Assembly (NCBI GenBank): GCA_040793985.1
Contig: JBFNJI010000018.1
Location: forward strand, 135,529-199,528
DNA from: Thiodiazotropha sp040793985
Lineage (GTDB): Bacteria; Pseudomonadota; Gammaproteobacteria; Chromatiales; Chromatiaceae
DNA: 64,000 bases
Direction: 5' to 3'
Notes under the pieces: generated by a model
Databases searched by the model: none
Seen by the model: only the letters and a program-made list of their open reading frames with translations
What the model was told of the DNA's origin: nothing
Shown: positions 60,392 to 64,000 of the stretch, piece after piece
Position numbering within the stretch: position 1 is the first letter of the stretch
How the letters are laid out: each line of letters begins with the position of its first letter
Position numbers and translations under genes: made by a program

Positions 60392-60996
60392 TGCTGGTCA
60401 TTGCACTGACCGGCGGTATCGGCTGCGGTAAAAGTGCTGTCTCCTCTCACCTTGAGTCTTTGGGTGTGCCGGTGATCGATGCCGATATGCTTGCTCATCA
60501 ATTGGTCAGACCCGGGGCCCCTGCACTTTTAGAAATTCAAGAGACATTCGGCGAAGAACTTGTTAACAGCAGTGGAGAGCTGGACAGATCAGCCTTACGC
60601 AAGATCGTGTTCGATGACCCACATCAACGGAGACGCCTTGAAAATATATTACACCCCCGCATCGTAAAAGAGATCGAGTCTTGGGTTGCCAAACAATCGG
60701 CACATTACGTATTGCTTGTAATACCGCTGCTTTTCGAAACCGGCCTGACGTCACTTGCCGATCGAATATTAGTAGTGGATTGCGATAAATCAATACAAAT
60801 AGAGCGGGTGATCAAACGTGACCACATTACTCTGAATCAAATCAAACAGATCATGGCGAGCCAGGTAGATAGTGAAACGCGCCTGCAGGGTGCAGATGAT
60901 ATTTTAATCAATAACAGCACTCTGGAAGCACTACTCGAAGCTACAGAACAGCTCCATAGCAACTATTTGGAGATCGCAAAATACCAAGTAGAATAA
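60391..60996 (+). CDS. coaE: Dephospho-CoA kinase
   Basis: The product is 201 residues. The P-loop is ALTGGIGCGKSAVSSHL, followed by VPVIDADMLAHQLV and LHPRIVKEIE. LLVIPLLFETGLTSLADRILVVDCDK is the standard CoaE lid region. It phosphorylates dephospho-CoA in the last step of coenzyme A synthesis. The TAATG junction with pilD shows coupling, and the pilBCD-coaE order is typical of Gammaproteobacteria. Confidence 0.95.
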   Translation: MLVIALTGGIGCGKSAVSSHLESLGVPVIDADMLAHQLVRPGAPALLEIQETFGEELVNSSGELDRSALRKIVFDDPHQRRRLENILHPRIVKEIESWVAKQSAHYVLLVIPLLFETGLTSLADRILVVDCDKSIQIERVIKRDHITLNQIKQIMASQVDSETRLQGADDILINNSTLEALLEATEQLHSNYLEIAKYQVE

Positions 60997-61118
60997 GCCG
61001 TATATGTACCTGACATCATTTTAATAACCACATCGCAGCCTCATCATCCCTATGCAGATATTTTATACAAATCACTACGGCTGCCTAATCCGATTATGTT
61101 TGCTATAGATCTATAGCT

Positions 61119-64000
61119 TCACTCCTTTTCAACAAAAGTGGAATCAACAAGATTAAGCAATCCTCTAATCTCTAGATCTTTTGAAATATCAGGCGCGACT
61201 TTCCCGTAGTAGCTTTTAACATCTGGACGCGAACCGTTTAGGATGTGACTTGCTAAATTGAAGATAAGAAGACGTTTATCAGCCGTCGTCGCAATTACCT
61301 GCAGACGATCCAGATATTCTTTTGTCAGATCCTTAACTCTTGGCATGTCTCCATCAAGCCATGCACGATGCGCATCATACCACAAGACACCACTCTCGTT
61401 TAGCAAAGGCTTGCAAGTGCTTACACTATCAAAAAGCTGGCTCAGCTCTTCACGGGTAGAATAGGGATAGGACCACTGCACAAAGTTTATTAACTGCTTA
61501 CTAATTTCCTCTACTGACTTTCCTTCCAGATTTGAATTGCAATATGCAAGAATTTCAAAAAGTTTTTTAGCTGTACCTTCTGCCAAGGTCGATGTGACTA
61601 ATGGAACATGATCACTTGCAATATAGTGCTTAAACTTCTGATGAAATTGCTTCTTCTCATTTCTTAAAATACTGGCTTTTATCCTAGGTGCTTCAGTTAC
61701 TTCGCCAGGAAGTTGATTTTTTTCATCTGCAAGACGCTTCAGTGTATCCGCCCTGTAGAACATGTAAAGTGAGCCAGCATCAGTTTTCTTAAAACGTGCT
61801 TTAGCGGCCCCTATATCCAGTATGGGAAAGTAATCGGAATTTGGGTTTTCAGCGAGGGAACCAAAAATAATATCCTGCTCAGTTTTTCCCGCCAGTTTTC
61901 TAAACTCTAAATCCGTTGGTTGGTTAATATTTATTTCTTCGAGTTCTTTACTAAGTGCTTCATGCTTAAAGGGCGCCGAGTAATCTGCCTTTAGCTCCCC
62001 CATACTTGCAACTATTGCGATATCGGAACCTGCAATCTGATATAAGTGAATATCTGTAAAGTTCTCTCTCAAGGCCAGGTAAACAGTTGCAACAAGTTCA
62101 GGTGATATTTCATACACCTGGACCCACTGTACCAATACACCATTTGGCTTCAGGTAACGTTTCATATCATGGTAAAACTCGGTACTAAACAACCCGGAAA
62201 CACCACTAACCCAAGGATTTGATGGTTCGGAGACGATTACATCGTATTTACGCCCCGAGGTTGCAAAATAGGTCTTGGCATCTTCAATTATGACGCGACT
62301 TCTCGGATCGGTGTATAGATTCTCTACCCTGGGACGAAACAGCTCGGCAGCTTCATAAACAGCCTGTTCAATCTCTATGGTGTCTAATCGCTCCAGTTCC
62401 CTATTGTGAAGCAATACATGGGCGGTTAACCCGGACCCAAGTCCAATATTGGCAATATCTGTTGCGTCTGGTTGGTAGATGTATGGCAGTGTACCGGCAA
62501 GGACCATGGTTGGTTCATCACCTGTAGTTTTCGCTGTACCTTCATCTGCATCACCATTCAAATTCAAAGCCGCATCCGGTTTCCCATTATTCAACAGGGC
62601 CACCTTGTCACCGACCACTCTCACGGCAACAGTTGATGCTTTACCGTCTTTATGGAAAATAATGTCGCCCAGAGATAATGCAGATCGGCCATAACGGTAA
62701 ACACCGGAGGCCATTTTTTGAGTATCCAGTCCCAGAAACGGAATGGTAAGTATAATTACAAGGCTAAGCGACGCTAACGCAAATTGTGGCTTGTGTTGAC
62801 GTAACGAAATCCGGGCACGATGAATAACATACAACCCAAGTAGTATATCAACCACAGCACCAAGACCAATCACCCACTTTAATCCCATAAGAGGCATCAC
62901 AAGCTGGATTGCTATTACAACACCTAAAATACTACCAACAGTATTCCAGGCGTAGATCTTTCCAATAGCTGAGTCACCGGATTTTCCCTTCAACATGATG
63001 TATGTTGCTAAGGGTAATGTCGTACCTGCACAGATTGTTGCAGGTAGCATAATGATCAAAGAAATTCCGTAACTGAATATGGTGTACAACAGGTACCCAC
63101 TATCACTTCTATTCAATGCCTCCACAACCGCACCCATAAGCTCGTAGGTTTGGTTATAGAGCGGGATGGTCATGGCAGCAAATGCTCCCATAACTAGTTG
63201 TATGACACCCAGCACAAGTAATGGATTTTCAAAGCGATCAATTTTCTTTCTAATCCAAAATCCACCAATTGCAAGGCCCAGGATAAAGGCACTCAACATT
63301 ATCTCAAATGAATGGGTGGATCCTCCCAATACCATAGTTAGCATCCGGATCCAACCGATCTCGTACATAAAAGAGGCCAAACCGGTAAAGGCAGCAATCG
63401 CTAAAAGATAACTGTTTACAGAGCTTGTTGTAGAGGATACATCAGTTTTCGTGATCACAGGTTTAGTAGCTGGATAATGATCACCTTTTGACAAGAAATA
63501 GACAGTAAAGGCAAGAAAAATATTGATCAATCCAGCTGAGAGTACTGCCCCTGGAAGTCCAAGATTGGGTATTAATACAAATGCATTTGTGAGGACACCG
63601 ATGGCAGCCCCAAAACTGTTGATAAAATAGAGAGTAGCGAGGGTCTTACCAGAATTTCCGGGGAAGCGCCTGAGCAATCCGGCTGTCAACAAGGGGAAGG
63701 TGGCACCCAGCAATATAGACTGGGGCAGTATCATGAGACTTCCGATTGTCCACTTAACAGTATGAACTAACCAAGTAGTTTCCAGATTAGGGAAGATGCT
63801 CTCGAAGGCCGCACTTTGTACAGCCACGAATAACGAATGAAAGACGAGACCAAATACCCCAACGATTCCTTCGACAATGCCGTACCATAAAATAAGGTTT
63901 GTTAACCGGTTGCTCAATCTTGCTGCCAATGCAGACCCTATTGCCATACCACCCATAAAAATGGCAAGCACCAGAACCTGGGCATATGAGGAATGACCAA
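61119..64000 (-). CDS. Fused multi-spanning membrane protein with spermidine-synthase-like domain (5' end cut)
   Basis: At least 959 residues; the frame stays open to the window edge, so the start lies outside. The N-terminal half holds many membrane helices in two MFS-like halves (VLVLAIFMGGMAIGSALAARL; FILGLAIGGFWIRKKI). The methyltransferase-like spermidine-synthase domain follows: NIGLGSGLTAHVLL, DTIEIEQAVYEAAE and DVIVSEPSNPWVSGVSGLFSTEFY. About 280 further residues have no recognised motif. Such fusions are common but their substrate is unknown; polyamine synthesis is not implied. Base composition is visibly lower in G+C than in the genes of region 4. It converges with coaE. Confidence 0.8.
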   Translation of the reverse strand, partial: GHSSYAQVLVLAIFMGGMAIGSALAARLSNRLTNLILWYGIVEGIVGVFGLVFHSLFVAVQSAAFESIFPNLETTWLVHTVKWTIGSLMILPQSILLGATFPLLTAGLLRRFPGNSGKTLATLYFINSFGAAIGVLTNAFVLIPNLGLPGAVLSAGLINIFLAFTVYFLSKGDHYPATKPVITKTDVSSTTSSVNSYLLAIAAFTGLASFMYEIGWIRMLTMVLGGSTHSFEIMLSAFILGLAIGGFWIRKKIDRFENPLLVLGVIQLVMGAFAAMTIPLYNQTYELMGAVVEALNRSDSGYLLYTIFSYGISLIIMLPATICAGTTLPLATYIMLKGKSGDSAIGKIYAWNTVGSILGVVIAIQLVMPLMGLKWVIGLGAVVDILLGLYVIHRARISLRQHKPQFALASLSLVIILTIPFLGLDTQKMASGVYRYGRSALSLGDIIFHKDGKASTVAVRVVGDKVALLNNGKPDAALNLNGDADEGTAKTTGDEPTMVLAGTLPYIYQPDATDIANIGLGSGLTAHVLLHNRELERLDTIEIEQAVYEAAELFRPRVENLYTDPRSRVIIEDAKTYFATSGRKYDVIVSEPSNPWVSGVSGLFSTEFYHDMKRYLKPNGVLVQWVQVYEISPELVATVYLALRENFTDIHLYQIAGSDIAIVASMGELKADYSAPFKHEALSKELEEININQPTDLEFRKLAGKTEQDIIFGSLAENPNSDYFPILDIGAAKARFKKTDAGSLYMFYRADTLKRLADEKNQLPGEVTEAPRIKASILRNEKKQFHQKFKHYIASDHVPLVTSTLAEGTAKKLFEILAYCNSNLEGKSVEEISKQLINFVQWSYPYSTREELSQLFDSVSTCKPLLNESGVLWYDAHRAWLDGDMPRVKDLTKEYLDRLQVIATTADKRLLIFNLASHILNGSRPDVKSYYGKVAPDISKDLEIRGLLNLVDSTFVEKE

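Overview
The window reads as chromosomal DNA from a gammaproteobacterium. The gene order pilG-H-I-J-chpA-chpC with gshB, a tonB-like gene, yqgE, ruvX, pyrR, pyrB and an inactive pyrC-like gene matches the arrangement known from Pseudomonas. The soxY/soxZ genes, several exported rhodaneses and an octaheme cytochrome point to a sulfur-oxidising lineage (Chromatiales-like or a related free-living or symbiotic sulfur oxidiser). That placement is inference; no 16S rRNA gene is present.

Region 1 (1-12.8 kb, minus strand): the start of zapE, then the twitching-motility chemosensory operon read as pilG, pilH, pilI, pilJ, chpA, chpC. The adaptation enzymes pilK and chpB are absent. Upstream lie an exported rhodanese and a small exported protein of unknown function. 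Region 2 (13-19.6 kb, plus): gshB, tonB-like, yqgE, ruvX, pyrR, pyrB, pyrC' (zinc ligands lost) and a PyrK-type electron-transfer subunit, tightly packed. Region 3 (19.6-28.2 kb): an outer-membrane barrel, a CDP-alcohol phosphatidyltransferase and a DUF2066 protein (minus); purM, purN, a DUF3108 protein, radC and rpmB-rpmG (plus); a hydantoinase-A-like gene (minus).

Region 4 (28.6-33.9 kb, plus): a translationally coupled ABC transporter of the GldA/GldF/GldG type with a DUF4340-like partner, then mutM and ispB. Region 5 (34.2-39.3 kb): the most unusual part. A triple-rhodanese protein, an octaheme cytochrome c fused to a cytochrome b561-type membrane domain, soxY and soxZ form a compact plus-strand unit, with a Met/Gly-rich tandem-repeat protein convergent to it. 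No soxAX, soxB or soxCD lies nearby. I read it as a candidate membrane-linked sulfur redox module.

Region 6 (39.8-51 kb): tRNA-Pro(CGG), then mostly minus-strand housekeeping genes: VanZ-like, degenerate HD-GYP, UDP-glucose dehydrogenase, PlsC-like, def, gcvR-like, pgeF and rluD; bamD (plus); a PII gene and nadE (minus). Region 7 (51-61 kb, plus): type IV pilus genes: a PP0621-like gene, pilS, pilR, two tandem pilA genes behind a strong sigma-54 promoter, then pilB, pilC, pilD and coaE. Region 8 (61.1-64 kb, minus): a large membrane protein with a spermidine-synthase-like domain that runs off the window edge.

Pilus machinery thus sits at both ends: the Pil-Chp sensory system on the left, and structural, assembly and transcriptional control genes (PilSR, sigma-54) on the right. 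Starts were chosen by eye from Shine-Dalgarno sites and family lengths; no alignment or database search was possible.
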